Of a DNA stretch of 64,000 nt, positions 1 through 7,700 are shown piece by piece. Numbering within the stretch: the stretch's first letter is position 1; every line of letters begins with the position of its first letter. Under the pieces are notes generated by a model. That model had not been told where the DNA came from, did no database searches, and saw only the letters and a list, made by a program, of their open reading frames with translations. The stretch covers positions 1 to 64,000 of the forward strand of contig DBHK01000027.1 of assembly GCA_002295635.1 (NCBI GenBank), written 5' to 3'. The DNA is from UBA830 sp002295635 (GTDB lineage Bacteria > Pseudomonadota > Alphaproteobacteria > MPNO01 > UBA830). A program made the position numbers and the translations under genes.

Positions 1-564
1 GACGATCACAAGGAGCATGGCCACCATGATCATGGCGGCAAGCACGATATTCACATATGGCTACATACAGAGAACGCAGTGGCCATTGTCAAAATGATCG
101 CAGGCATTCTTTCGGAGAAAGATGCTGCGAATAGCGGGCGGTACAACGCGAATGCGGATCGCGCTTCGGTTCGGCTCCGTTCTCTTAAAAGAGAGTTAGA
201 AGGGACACTTCAGCCGGTTCGCAATCTTCCGTTTATGACTTTTCATGATGCGTGGCAGTATTTTACTGCAGAGTTCGGTATGAAATACGTCGGTGCGCTT
301 ACTCTTAACATGGGGAAGGAACCTGGTGCCCGAAGGATAGCGGAAGTACGCGCAATTATTCATAAGACTAATGCTAAATGTTTATTTGCCGAGCCTCAGT
401 TTCCCGCAGCATTGGTAAAAGTTGCGGTGCGCGGTACAAACGCGAAAATAGGGATCCTTGATCCTGTAGGTGCAAATCTCACGCAGGGACCTGACCTATA
501 TTTTGAGCTGATGCGTCAGACGGCCAATGGGATGACCTCGTGTCTTGCCCGCTCCGGGGATTGA
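1..564 (+). CDS. znuA: Zinc ABC transporter substrate-binding protein ZnuA, 5'-truncated
   Basis: C-terminal part of the periplasmic metal-binding protein of a zinc (possibly manganese) ABC importer. The frame is open from the first base, so the gene starts outside the window. It begins inside a histidine-rich loop (seven His in the first 18 codons), a hallmark of ZnuA rather than of manganese-binding relatives. This runs into DIHIWLHTENA, whose His is a metal ligand in the family. A second ligand His lies in FHDAWQYF, and the C-terminal LDPVGANL segment matches the last ligand region. About 188 codons are visible. The transporter's ATPase and permease are not in the window. Family assignment is sure; metal specificity is inferred. 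Confidence 0.9.
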   Translation, partial: DDHKEHGHHDHGGKHDIHIWLHTENAVAIVKMIAGILSEKDAANSGRYNANADRASVRLRSLKRELEGTLQPVRNLPFMTFHDAWQYFTAEFGMKYVGALTLNMGKEPGARRIAEVRAIIHKTNAKCLFAEPQFPAALVKVAVRGTNAKIGILDPVGANLTQGPDLYFELMRQTANGMTSCLARSGD

Positions 565-596
565 ACTGCGGCTAACCGAATAATTCAGAGCCGATA

Positions 597-1243
597 ATGA
601 GCTATATAAAATTCCTAGCCGATGTGGACCCCGAATCATGTTGTAGGCTTCCCTTGCCCCAACCCGAATTACTGGATGATGTAAGCCGTCAGACCTATGT
701 TGCGCTTGCGGATTCTAGCGGTGGCTCCCTTACAGACCTACAGGGCTGGGAGGTATAAGAATTCACAGCCCCGAATTGTCCAATGGATTGAGACCCGTAA
801 ATCTTTATCTTAGCAGCCAAAGGTTATAGAGGCCGGAACGCGAGAGCTTGTGATCTTGGTGACTGCAAGGGAGTATAATTGTCATTTTGAATGATATGCC
901 CATGAAGCGGAGGCGTTACGACACGGTACATCGCAGGAAATTATCGAAATTGTTAGGCACCGAAAATCCATAAAGGAACTAGACTCAACCGATGTAGCCC
1001 TGATCGAATTCGGGAGAGAACTCTATACGGACCGCCGTGTGATATCCGAAACCTATGCAAAGGTTAGCTGGGGGATACGACCGACGAACACTGGCTAACC
1101 TAGTAAACTTGATGTCTATATGCCGGCGTTTTGATCAGGTTCCAAGTCGACTTCCAACGCCTGTAATACCCGAGAATGCGAGATATATGCGCCAATCATC
1201 AGCGTCAATTCTACGATCTGACGATCTGAAAAAAAGTCTTTAA
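597..1243 (+). pseudogene. Carboxymuconolactone decarboxylase family pseudogene
   Basis: A broken relative of the carboxymuconolactone decarboxylase (CMD) family. Translation begins at ATG 597 and shows RQTYVALADSSGG and TDLQG in one frame, stops at TAA 756-758, continues one frame over with HSPELSNGLRP, shifts again near 820 to EAGTRELVILVTAREYN and YAHEAEALRHG, and shifts a third time near 1055 to YDRRTLANLVNLM. There is also an in-frame TGA at 892-894 where the family usually has Trp before YAHE. Three frameshifts and one nonsense codon make this a dead gene. The 3' end overlaps the intact minus-strand CMD gene. Blocks of homology follow the family order, so this is one decayed gene and not separate small ORFs. 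Confidence 0.8.
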
Positions 1244-1661
1244 GTGGTGCGAAGATACTATCGGATACTACTATATTCTTTGTCATAGCATCGACATATT
1301 TAAGCACTGATCTCTCTGCTTCAGTAAAAAGATCAGACTTCGTCCAGTCGGCGAGTGCATCGCACTCTTCCTCTGTCATCCCTTCCTGAATCGCCAAATT
1401 AGGTACGTGTTGACGCAGAACGTACGCAGAAGAAACCAAATACCCCACCCGAACGATCACTATTTCACGCAGTCTTCCATTTAGCTCCGTACCCCAACGA
1501 ATATTATTAATATGATTAAACCAGCTTTCCGCCAGAGGTGGGCTGTGTAGTAGCGTCCGGTATACATTTATTAACTTACCGCGCCGCCGGCCGGTGATCT
1601 GGGTAACAAGATCTCTGTATTCCGATAAATCTTCAGGTTTCAAGAAAGGTATGCGAGCCAT
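1116..1661 (-). CDS. Carboxymuconolactone decarboxylase family protein
   Basis: Intact protein of about 181 residues with the all-helical CMD/AhpD-like fold. It shows the typical core GRLREIVIVRVGYLVSSAYV followed by LRQHVPNLA, including the conserved Glu and His of the family, but lacks the CxxC pair of peroxidase-type members, so it is a decarboxylase or hydratase-like CMD protein of unknown substrate. I chose ATG 1661 because GGAAG sits just upstream; an in-frame ATG at 1679 is possible, and the longer frame to 1823 would run into the remnant on the other strand. No obvious partner gene; it lies between two pseudogenes. Confidence 0.8.
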   Translation of the reverse strand: MARIPFLKPEDLSEYRDLVTQITGRRRGKLINVYRTLLHSPPLAESWFNHINNIRWGTELNGRLREIVIVRVGYLVSSAYVLRQHVPNLAIQEGMTEEECDALADWTKSDLFTEAERSVLKYVDAMTKNIVVSDSIFAPLKDFFSDRQIVELTLMIGAYISHSRVLQALEVDLEPDQNAGI

Positions 1662-1718
1662 GTGAGCTTCCATTTTCATAGGTATATGATAAGCCGCGAG
1701 CTTACCGCGGTGGGGGGT

Positions 1719-1953
1719 TCGATCACATGAGTACCATTGTTGTTCAGGACGAAAAAATACTACGGTTTTTGCAGGTGATACTCGATCCGGTCGGCCGCTT
1801 GTGGAACAGTTTGCGCAGCGCATAGATTATGTAACTGGGGCTGATCATCTTGGTTTCTACTGCTATCATGTAGCTGAGCACGATGCGACCCCGCTTAATA
1901 TGGTGCCCGTACCAGGAGTATTTCTCGCCGACCCCGCTCAGGATCCTAAATAA
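1719..1953 (+). pseudogene. Luciferase-like monooxygenase (LLM) N-terminal remnant
   Basis: Remnant of the N-terminal part of a flavin-dependent LLM-class oxidoreductase. One frame gives FDHM...QDEKILR, matching the usual FDHLDR start region; after a frameshift near 1780 a second frame gives RPLVEQFAQRIDYV, GADHLGFYCYHVAEHD and ATPLNMVPVPGVFLAD, which is the family's conserved 'GF..YHVAEHH.TPL.M.PSPSVFL' block. It then runs into TAA at about 1951, so only the first ~75 residues of a ~330-residue protein are left. Clearly non-functional. Confidence 0.75.
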
Positions 1954-2532
1954 TTATTTCAGCAACGGTTTTACAGCTTCCCTAAATTCACGGCGGCGGT
2001 CGGCGTGGTGAAGCCAGTGGTAATCGTATTGCAGTGGCGGCGCATCTCCCGCCTCCACTTTCAGCGCCGCAAAAACTGGTCCCGGCCTGGCCAAAAGGTC
2101 TGGCAGGTCTACTGCAAACTGGCTCAACTCTTCATACGTATGTGAACCTAGATAGCCCGCCGCTGATGCAAGGCCGGCAAGATCGGCTGTTCCCTTCGCC
2201 GGGGTTGGATGGCCGCCATTTGCTTCATATGTTCCATTTTCCGCCACAAAATGAACAAGGTTCTTGGGCGCTGCGTTTGCGATGGTAGTCAAGGTGGATA
2301 GATTCATCAGAAGACTTCCATCTCCATCGAGCAATATTATTTTCTGATCCGGCAGGCCAATAGAAAGCCCGAGCGCATGTGAGGAAGCTTGGCCCATAGC
2401 GCCCACGCTGACGAAATTGAGTGGGTCCGGATCGACACGGTGCCATTCAAATGCCGATGTGTAGGTCGATACTACGATGGCGCCGTCGCGGTGATCGCGG
2501 ATCCTCTCAAAACAGGCCATTCGCTGCATCAT
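1954..2532 (-). CDS. ThDP-dependent decarboxylase beta subunit (sulfopyruvate/phosphonopyruvate decarboxylase-like)
   Basis: Cofactor-binding half of a two-subunit thiamine diphosphate decarboxylase resembling ComE of sulfopyruvate decarboxylase or the C-terminal half of phosphonopyruvate decarboxylase. The ThDP/Mg motif GDGS is at about residues 70-73 with the matching Asn near residue 99 (AENGTYEANGG). GAMGQASSHALGLSIGLP before it is the usual family block. Length 192 residues fits a beta subunit. Its start overlaps the stop of the alpha subunit gene by 4 bp (ATGA), so the two are translationally coupled. The substrate (sulfopyruvate, phosphonopyruvate or another 2-oxo acid) cannot be read from sequence; no sulfonate or phosphonate genes lie beside it. 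Confidence 0.8.
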   Translation of the reverse strand: MMQRMACFERIRDHRDGAIVVSTYTSAFEWHRVDPDPLNFVSVGAMGQASSHALGLSIGLPDQKIILLDGDGSLLMNLSTLTTIANAAPKNLVHFVAENGTYEANGGHPTPAKGTADLAGLASAAGYLGSHTYEELSQFAVDLPDLLARPGPVFAALKVEAGDAPPLQYDYHWLHHADRRREFREAVKPLLK

Positions 2533-3044
2533 GGCTGAACCTGTCGTCCTAGTAGCGCAACCATCGGACGTGATGTTTCGTAGGCCCGGTCTATCGCCGC
2601 CGGCAGGTGCGCGACGTCTCCCGGGCCATCAATAAGAATATGGTCGATCTCCATCGCGTCCAGTACAGGTTCGATTATGCGCACGCCGAAGCTGGCGGAC
2701 TCGATTGGTGCTTTGTCCACCTCCTTACCGAGTAGCCCCACTAGCATACAGACCGGCTGTTCATATTCGCAGCCTACAGCCCGAACGTTGTTTAGGGAGT
2801 CCATCAACCCCGTTTGTTGCATGAGCAGCACAGCCCGCTTTTCACAGTATGAAAGCGCTGCGCAGATTGACACGCCCTCATCCTCCTTTGAGAGCCGGAT
2901 TAGGGTCAGCTCCGGGTCTTTGGACAACGGCCAAAGAAGTCCGTCACTGGTTGTGATATCCGGTAGGGCTGCGATGTGTCGGACTCCTGAAATTTTCAGA
3001 GCCGTAATCAGCTCTGAGCCGCTGGGACCTGCCGGGTCTGGCAC
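2529..3044 (-). CDS. ThDP-dependent decarboxylase alpha subunit (sulfopyruvate decarboxylase-like)
   Basis: Pyrimidine-binding half of the same heteromeric ThDP decarboxylase, ComD-like, 171 residues. The SKEDEGVSICAAL segment contains the conserved Glu that activates ThDP, and LLMQQTGLMDSLNNV is the typical glycine/asparagine block of PYR domains in this family. Start is GTG at 3044, four bases after the stop of the upstream hydrolase, and the gene ends overlapping the beta subunit by 4 bp. The operon hydrolase-alpha-beta suggests a short catabolic route in which an ester or lactone is opened and a 2-oxo acid is decarboxylated; that is inference. Confidence 0.78.
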   Translation of the reverse strand: MPDPAGPSGSELITALKISGVRHIAALPDITTSDGLLWPLSKDPELTLIRLSKEDEGVSICAALSYCEKRAVLLMQQTGLMDSLNNVRAVGCEYEQPVCMLVGLLGKEVDKAPIESASFGVRIIEPVLDAMEIDHILIDGPGDVAHLPAAIDRAYETSRPMVALLGRQVQP

Positions 3045-3048
3045 TGGA

Positions 3049-3849
3049 TTACACCGAGACCGAAAGTTCGGTCAGGAATGTAGACAATGCGGCATTTACC
3101 GCTTCTGGGTTTTCGACGTTAGCGATATGCCCGGCGCCGTCGATCACAACATGTCTGCAATTAGGGATTGCGTCAGCTGCCTCGGCTAGTATTTCCGGCG
3201 GTGCGCCTTTGTCTTGGGCGCCGCCAATGATCAAGGTCGGCACCTTTATTTTTCCGAGGCCAGGCCCGAACGCCAGCCGTTTCAGCGCTTCACAGCAACC
3301 TTCGTGACCGACTGGGTTAGTCGAGCGCAACATGTTGCGCACTTTGTCTAAAGACGGGGGGTTGGCTTCCACCGTTTCCGGTGTAAACCAGCGGGTGATA
3401 GTTGGTTCCACTACACCCTCCATGCCTTTTTCTCGAGCGGTGTCGATACGGTATTGGAAATAGGCAGCATAATCGGGTGGTGCATCAGGCCGGGAGTCGC
3501 ATGCGGTCAGCGACATTAGGCGGTCTCCGTGATTCTGTGCCATACCATATCCAAGCATGCCACCAATAGACAGGCCGACCCAATGGGTTTTTTCGATATC
3601 GAAATGATCCAGCAATGCGCAAGCGTCGTTCATCAGATCATCGAAGAAATATGGCCCTAGCGGAGCGTCGGACCCGCCATGCCCGCGATGGTCATAGCGC
3701 AAAATCCGGTAGTCGTTTTCCAACAACGCTACCTGATCGTCCCAAAGCGACAGATTATTACCCAATGCATGGCTAAAGGTTACCCAAGGCGCGCCTTCCT
3801 TCCCCTCAACCTCGCAGTTCACTTCGAAATCGCCAACGCTAACTTTCAT
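3049..3849 (-). CDS. Alpha/beta hydrolase, 3-oxoadipate enol-lactonase-like
   Basis: 266-residue alpha/beta hydrolase most like PcaD-type enol-lactonases. It shows the oxyanion region FSHALGNNLSLWD, the strand RYDHRGHGGSD, the nucleophile elbow GLSIGG with Ser94, an acid residue in GGAQDKGAPP, and the catalytic His in GAGHIANVENP. Cytoplasmic (no signal peptide). It heads the operon with the two decarboxylase subunits; a weak GGAGAAAT-like site precedes the ATG. The true substrate may be another ester or lactone, as this family is broad. Confidence 0.8.
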   Translation of the reverse strand: MKVSVGDFEVNCEVEGKEGAPWVTFSHALGNNLSLWDDQVALLENDYRILRYDHRGHGGSDAPLGPYFFDDLMNDACALLDHFDIEKTHWVGLSIGGMLGYGMAQNHGDRLMSLTACDSRPDAPPDYAAYFQYRIDTAREKGMEGVVEPTITRWFTPETVEANPPSLDKVRNMLRSTNPVGHEGCCEALKRLAFGPGLGKIKVPTLIIGGAQDKGAPPEILAEAADAIPNCRHVVIDGAGHIANVENPEAVNAALSTFLTELSVSV

Positions 3850-3918
3850 TCATATTTCTCCACTTATCTCTTGCACAAAGTATACAAAAATTAGAGTCAC
3901 TCTCTTTATTGAAAATTC

Positions 3919-5748
3919 TTATTTAGGTTCGTTAATTGCTGCCAAAAACGTTTCAGCGAAATCTCGGAGCTTGACAGCACCCACACCGTGGACTTTAGCG
4001 AACTCGTTGGCGGATTTTGGTTTCCGGCGTGCCATATCGATCAGGGAACGATCGGAGAAAACTACGTAGGCTGGGACACCCTTTGCCTTCGAGAGTTGAA
4101 GCCGTAACGCGCGCAAGCGGCTTAGAATTTCTGAATCCGCTTCATGTAAATCAGCGTCCGCGGCTAGGTCCTGAAGCCGACGTTTTGCGGCGCGGGATTT
4201 TTTCAATGTGTCCTGCCGGTATCGGAAACTCTCCAGACCCTGCATGAGGCTCTCGCCCTTGTTAGTAATAGTTAACCCACCGTACCCCTGAACGTCTAAT
4301 TGCAGAAAACCTGTCGCAACAAGCTGGCGGATAATGGACTGCCACTCCTGCTTTCTCAGGTCCGAACCAATACCAAATGCAGCGCGTTGGTCGTGCCCAG
4401 CCTTCGAAATTTTTTCGGTCGGTACGCCGCGCAGAATGTCTATGACATGCGCGGCGCCGTAGATTCGTCCCGACTGGTCGATTGCGGCTAAAACCTTTTG
4501 GCCGTGTTCCGTGCCGTTCACGAGTGCGACGGGATCGGTACATACATCGCAATTATCGCAGACATTAATCTTCTCGCCAAAATACTCTAGCAGAGATCGG
4601 CGCCGGCATTCCGGGGCTTCGCAATATGCTACCAAGGCATCAAGGCGTTTGTGTTCTCGCCGTTTGCGGTCCAGGCCGGCATTTTCACCCTCGATAAAGA
4701 GGCGGCGCATTCGGATATCCTGCAACCCGTATATCATGTGCGCATGAGCTACGGTACCGTCTCGGCCCGCACGGCCGATTTCCTGATAATAGGCCTCCAC
4801 GCTACCCGGTAGATCTACGTGAAGAACAAAACGCACATCCGACTTGTCTATACCCATTCCGAACGCAATCGTAGCAACGATAACGACGCCGGGGTCGGTC
4901 ATAAAGGCATTCTGGTGTGCCTGGCGATTAAACTGGTCCATACCCGCGTGGTAAGGTAGAGCTTTTATTCCGCGGTCCTGCAAGTAGTGGGAGATTTCTT
5001 CTGTCTTCTTGCGAGAAAGGCAATAGACTATGCCGCTTTGGCTCTTATGCCGCAACAAGAAGTCAATCATCTGACGTTTCCAATCCTTCTTCATCTCCAC
5101 CGAAAGGTGGATGTTGGGGCGGTCAAAGCCCAACACAACAGACTCAGCTTTTCCTTCGAAGAGTTGGGCAACAATATCGTTACGAGTGACTGCATCCGCA
5201 GTGGCGGTAAGGGCGGCAATAGGCACATTTGGGAATATGCCTCGTAGTTGTGACAGTTGTTCATATTCCGGGCGAAATGCAGGCCCCCATTGCGAGATGC
5301 AGTGGGCTTCGTCAATCGCGAACATTCGGATATTCAGGTTCCCCAGTGCCGCCAGCATGCGTTCGGTCATCAGCCGTTCTGGGGCCATATACAAAAGGCG
5401 TGTTTCACCTGCCGACGCTCGGCGCCAGGCGGCAACGTTCTCATCGCGTGTGCGGGATGAATTGATTGTGTCGGCGGCGACGCCTACGAGTTTTAGCGCC
5501 GCGACTTGATCTTCCATCAGGGCTACAAGGGGCGAAATGACAATCGTCAGGCCGCCGGCGACCAGCGCTGGAATCTGGAAGCAGAGAGATTTGCCCGCAC
5601 CAGTAGGCATCACGGTCAGCACGTTGCGCCCTGTTAAGAGGGCGTCAACGACTTGCTCCTGCCCTGGTCGGAATGATTCAAAGCCGAATACCTCTCTCAG
5701 GATACTGTGTTTTGCATTCTGTTGGGGGATTTCGATGACGGATTGCAT
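3919..5748 (-). CDS. recQ: ATP-dependent DNA helicase RecQ
   Basis: 3'-5' DNA helicase of recombination and repair, 609 residues, the usual length. Superfamily 2 motifs are in order: Walker A VMPTGAGKSLC (about residues 47-57), DEAH in FAIDEAHCISQWG (about 145), the SAT-like LTATADA, and motif VI QEIGRAGRDG. The RQC zinc site has four Cys (one in YCEAPEC-R and the NVCDNCDVC cluster), and an HRDC domain closes the protein (YVVFSDRSLIDMA to VHGVGAVKL). Minus strand, directly downstream of uup with only a 52-bp gap. Confident. Confidence 0.96.
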   Translation of the reverse strand: MQSVIEIPQQNAKHSILREVFGFESFRPGQEQVVDALLTGRNVLTVMPTGAGKSLCFQIPALVAGGLTIVISPLVALMEDQVAALKLVGVAADTINSSRTRDENVAAWRRASAGETRLLYMAPERLMTERMLAALGNLNIRMFAIDEAHCISQWGPAFRPEYEQLSQLRGIFPNVPIAALTATADAVTRNDIVAQLFEGKAESVVLGFDRPNIHLSVEMKKDWKRQMIDFLLRHKSQSGIVYCLSRKKTEEISHYLQDRGIKALPYHAGMDQFNRQAHQNAFMTDPGVVIVATIAFGMGIDKSDVRFVLHVDLPGSVEAYYQEIGRAGRDGTVAHAHMIYGLQDIRMRRLFIEGENAGLDRKRREHKRLDALVAYCEAPECRRRSLLEYFGEKINVCDNCDVCTDPVALVNGTEHGQKVLAAIDQSGRIYGAAHVIDILRGVPTEKISKAGHDQRAAFGIGSDLRKQEWQSIIRQLVATGFLQLDVQGYGGLTITNKGESLMQGLESFRYRQDTLKKSRAAKRRLQDLAADADLHEADSEILSRLRALRLQLSKAKGVPAYVVFSDRSLIDMARRKPKSANEFAKVHGVGAVKLRDFAETFLAAINEPK

Positions 5749-5800
5749 ATCTACAGTTTAGGTGGGTAGCCTGATTCGGGCGATGGACATCGTCAAAAGT

Positions 5801-7618
5801 TTATTCAGATTCCAGTGCTTCCCGTTTCAGCTCTAATTCGAGCCATTTCTCTTCGGCGGCCGCTAGATCGCATTCGGTCTTCTGTAATGTTTTCGCAGTG
5901 GAATCGAACTTTTCGGGATCTTTTGAAAATAGTTGGGGATCGGCCAGTATGCTACGGTGAGTGTCAATTTGTGACTGTAATTCATCAATTTTCCCGGGTA
6001 GGTTTTCGAGTTCATGCTTGTCCTTGAAGGTCAGTTTTTTGGCCGTTGACGCTGTGGGATTTAGGCAGGTCGATGCCACTGGCTTAATTTTTTTTCGTGG
6101 CGATTCACTATCAGGTTTCTCAGCTGTTAGATCACTACCCCGCTGGCTTAGCATGTCGCTGTAGCCACCAGCATATTCCGTCCATTTCCCGTTTCCTTCT
6201 CCGGCGATGATCGACGTGACTACCCGGTCAAGAAAATCACGGTCATGGCTCACTAGTAAAACTGTACCTGTATACTCTGCTAGAAGTTCCTGAAGCAGGT
6301 CCAAGGTTTCGAGATCAAGGTCGTTGGTCGGTTCATCCAGGACCAGTAGGTTGGACGGTCTGGCAAAGGCCCGGGCCAACATAATTCGACCGCGTTCTCC
6401 ACCTGATAGAACGGAAACCGGTGACCGCGCCTGGTTTGGCGTGAAAAGAAAATCCTTCATATAACCGATTACGTGGCGCGATTGACCATTAATGGTAACC
6501 TTGTCGCCACCCCCGGTCATCGCATATGCCAATGTGTCAGTCGGGTTGAGTTTTTTTCGTTGCTGATCGAGATTTTCGATTTCGAGGTTCTTACCCAGTC
6601 GAATATTCCCTGCATCCGGCTCCAGCTCACCCGTTAGAAGTTTTAGTAACGTAGTCTTTCCTGCTCCATTAGGGCCAACTATTCCAACCCGGTCGCCTCG
6701 GGCTATCAGTGTAGAAAAGCGGTCAACAATGACTCGGTCACCGAAAGATTTAGAGACTTCTTTAGCTTGGCCAACCCGTTTCCCCGAAATCTCTGCTTCT
6801 GATACAACCATGTTGCCAACACCAGTCGGGCCATGATCGCTGCGGCGTTTGGTGCGCAGGTCGATTAGCGCGCGCAGGCGTCCCATATTTCGCTTCCGCC
6901 TTGCCGTAACGCCCTTATGCAGCCAATCGGTTTCAGCCGCGATCTTTCGGTCAAGTTTATGTCGTTCTAGCGCTTCGCTTTCGAGAAATTTTTCGCGCCA
7001 GGATTCGAAATCTCTAAACCCCCTATCAATCCGGTGTGTCCGGCCCTGATTGATCCATAACGTGGAGTTGGAGAGTTTTTCGAGGAACCGTCTATCATGG
7101 CTGATTAGGACTAATGCGGATCGGATTCTTGAAAGTTCCTCTTCTAACCATTCAATGACTGGCAGATCTAGATGGTTGGTTGGTTCATCCAGAAGCAGTA
7201 TATCGGGTTGCGGTGCAAGCGCGCGCGCCAGTGCTGCCCGACGCACTTCGCCGCCTGACAGGTTGGCGGTGTTGGCAGAGCGCAAAAGCCCGAGCCGGTC
7301 GACCAACATATTTGCGCGATTCGGATCGTCACCACCTTCTAATCCGCTACGAACATAATCGGCGATGGTCTCGAAACCGGATGGGTCTGGTTCCTGCGGC
7401 AGGTAACGCAGGGTTGCACCTGGCTGAACGAATCGTTCTCCATCGTCTGCCTCTATCTCGCCGGTGGCTATTTTCAGTAGCGTCGACTTACCCGAGCCGT
7501 TTCGTCCGACCAGGCACAGCCGTTCCCCGTCTGAGATGGATAATTCCGCGCCCTCAAGCAGCGGTGTTCCGCCGAAAGTTAGGTGAATATCGCGTAGTAG
7601 TAGAAGCGGTGGCGCCAA
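5801..7618 (-). CDS. uup: ABC-F family ATPase, Uup-like
   Basis: Soluble tandem ATPase of the ABC-F family (translation/ribosome-associated or DNA-related role; Uup affects transposon excision in E. coli). Two nucleotide-binding domains are visible: first Walker A GRNGSGKST, signature LSGGEVRRAALARAL, Walker B DEPTNHLD; second Walker A GPNGAGKTT, signature LSGGERGRIMLARA, Walker B DEPTNDLD. The linker between them is Arg/Lys-rich. After the second domain a charged coiled-coil tail (ENLPGKIDELQSQID to EEKWLELELKREA) marks the Uup/EttA-like C-terminal extension. No membrane segments. Length 605 residues is normal. Confidence 0.92.
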   Translation of the reverse strand: MAPPLLLLRDIHLTFGGTPLLEGAELSISDGERLCLVGRNGSGKSTLLKIATGEIEADDGERFVQPGATLRYLPQEPDPSGFETIADYVRSGLEGGDDPNRANMLVDRLGLLRSANTANLSGGEVRRAALARALAPQPDILLLDEPTNHLDLPVIEWLEEELSRIRSALVLISHDRRFLEKLSNSTLWINQGRTHRIDRGFRDFESWREKFLESEALERHKLDRKIAAETDWLHKGVTARRKRNMGRLRALIDLRTKRRSDHGPTGVGNMVVSEAEISGKRVGQAKEVSKSFGDRVIVDRFSTLIARGDRVGIVGPNGAGKTTLLKLLTGELEPDAGNIRLGKNLEIENLDQQRKKLNPTDTLAYAMTGGGDKVTINGQSRHVIGYMKDFLFTPNQARSPVSVLSGGERGRIMLARAFARPSNLLVLDEPTNDLDLETLDLLQELLAEYTGTVLLVSHDRDFLDRVVTSIIAGEGNGKWTEYAGGYSDMLSQRGSDLTAEKPDSESPRKKIKPVASTCLNPTASTAKKLTFKDKHELENLPGKIDELQSQIDTHRSILADPQLFSKDPEKFDSTAKTLQKTECDLAAAEEKWLELELKREALESE

Positions 7619-7700
7619 TTGGACAAATCCAGTCGTTTACAGCTATGCACTATTATAAATTCACCGCAGCAAGATATTGCCTATGAGCGGGATAAGAACT

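Noticed and set aside
892..894. In-frame TGA in the CMD pseudogene as a possible selenocysteine codon
   Set aside because: The TGA replaces a Trp and not a Cys of the family, and the same gene has three frameshifts, so it is a nonsense mutation in a dead gene.
1680..1823. N-terminal extension of the minus-strand CMD gene to 1823
   Set aside because: The added residues are unlike the family and lie antisense to the LLM remnant; a ribosome site supports ATG 1661.
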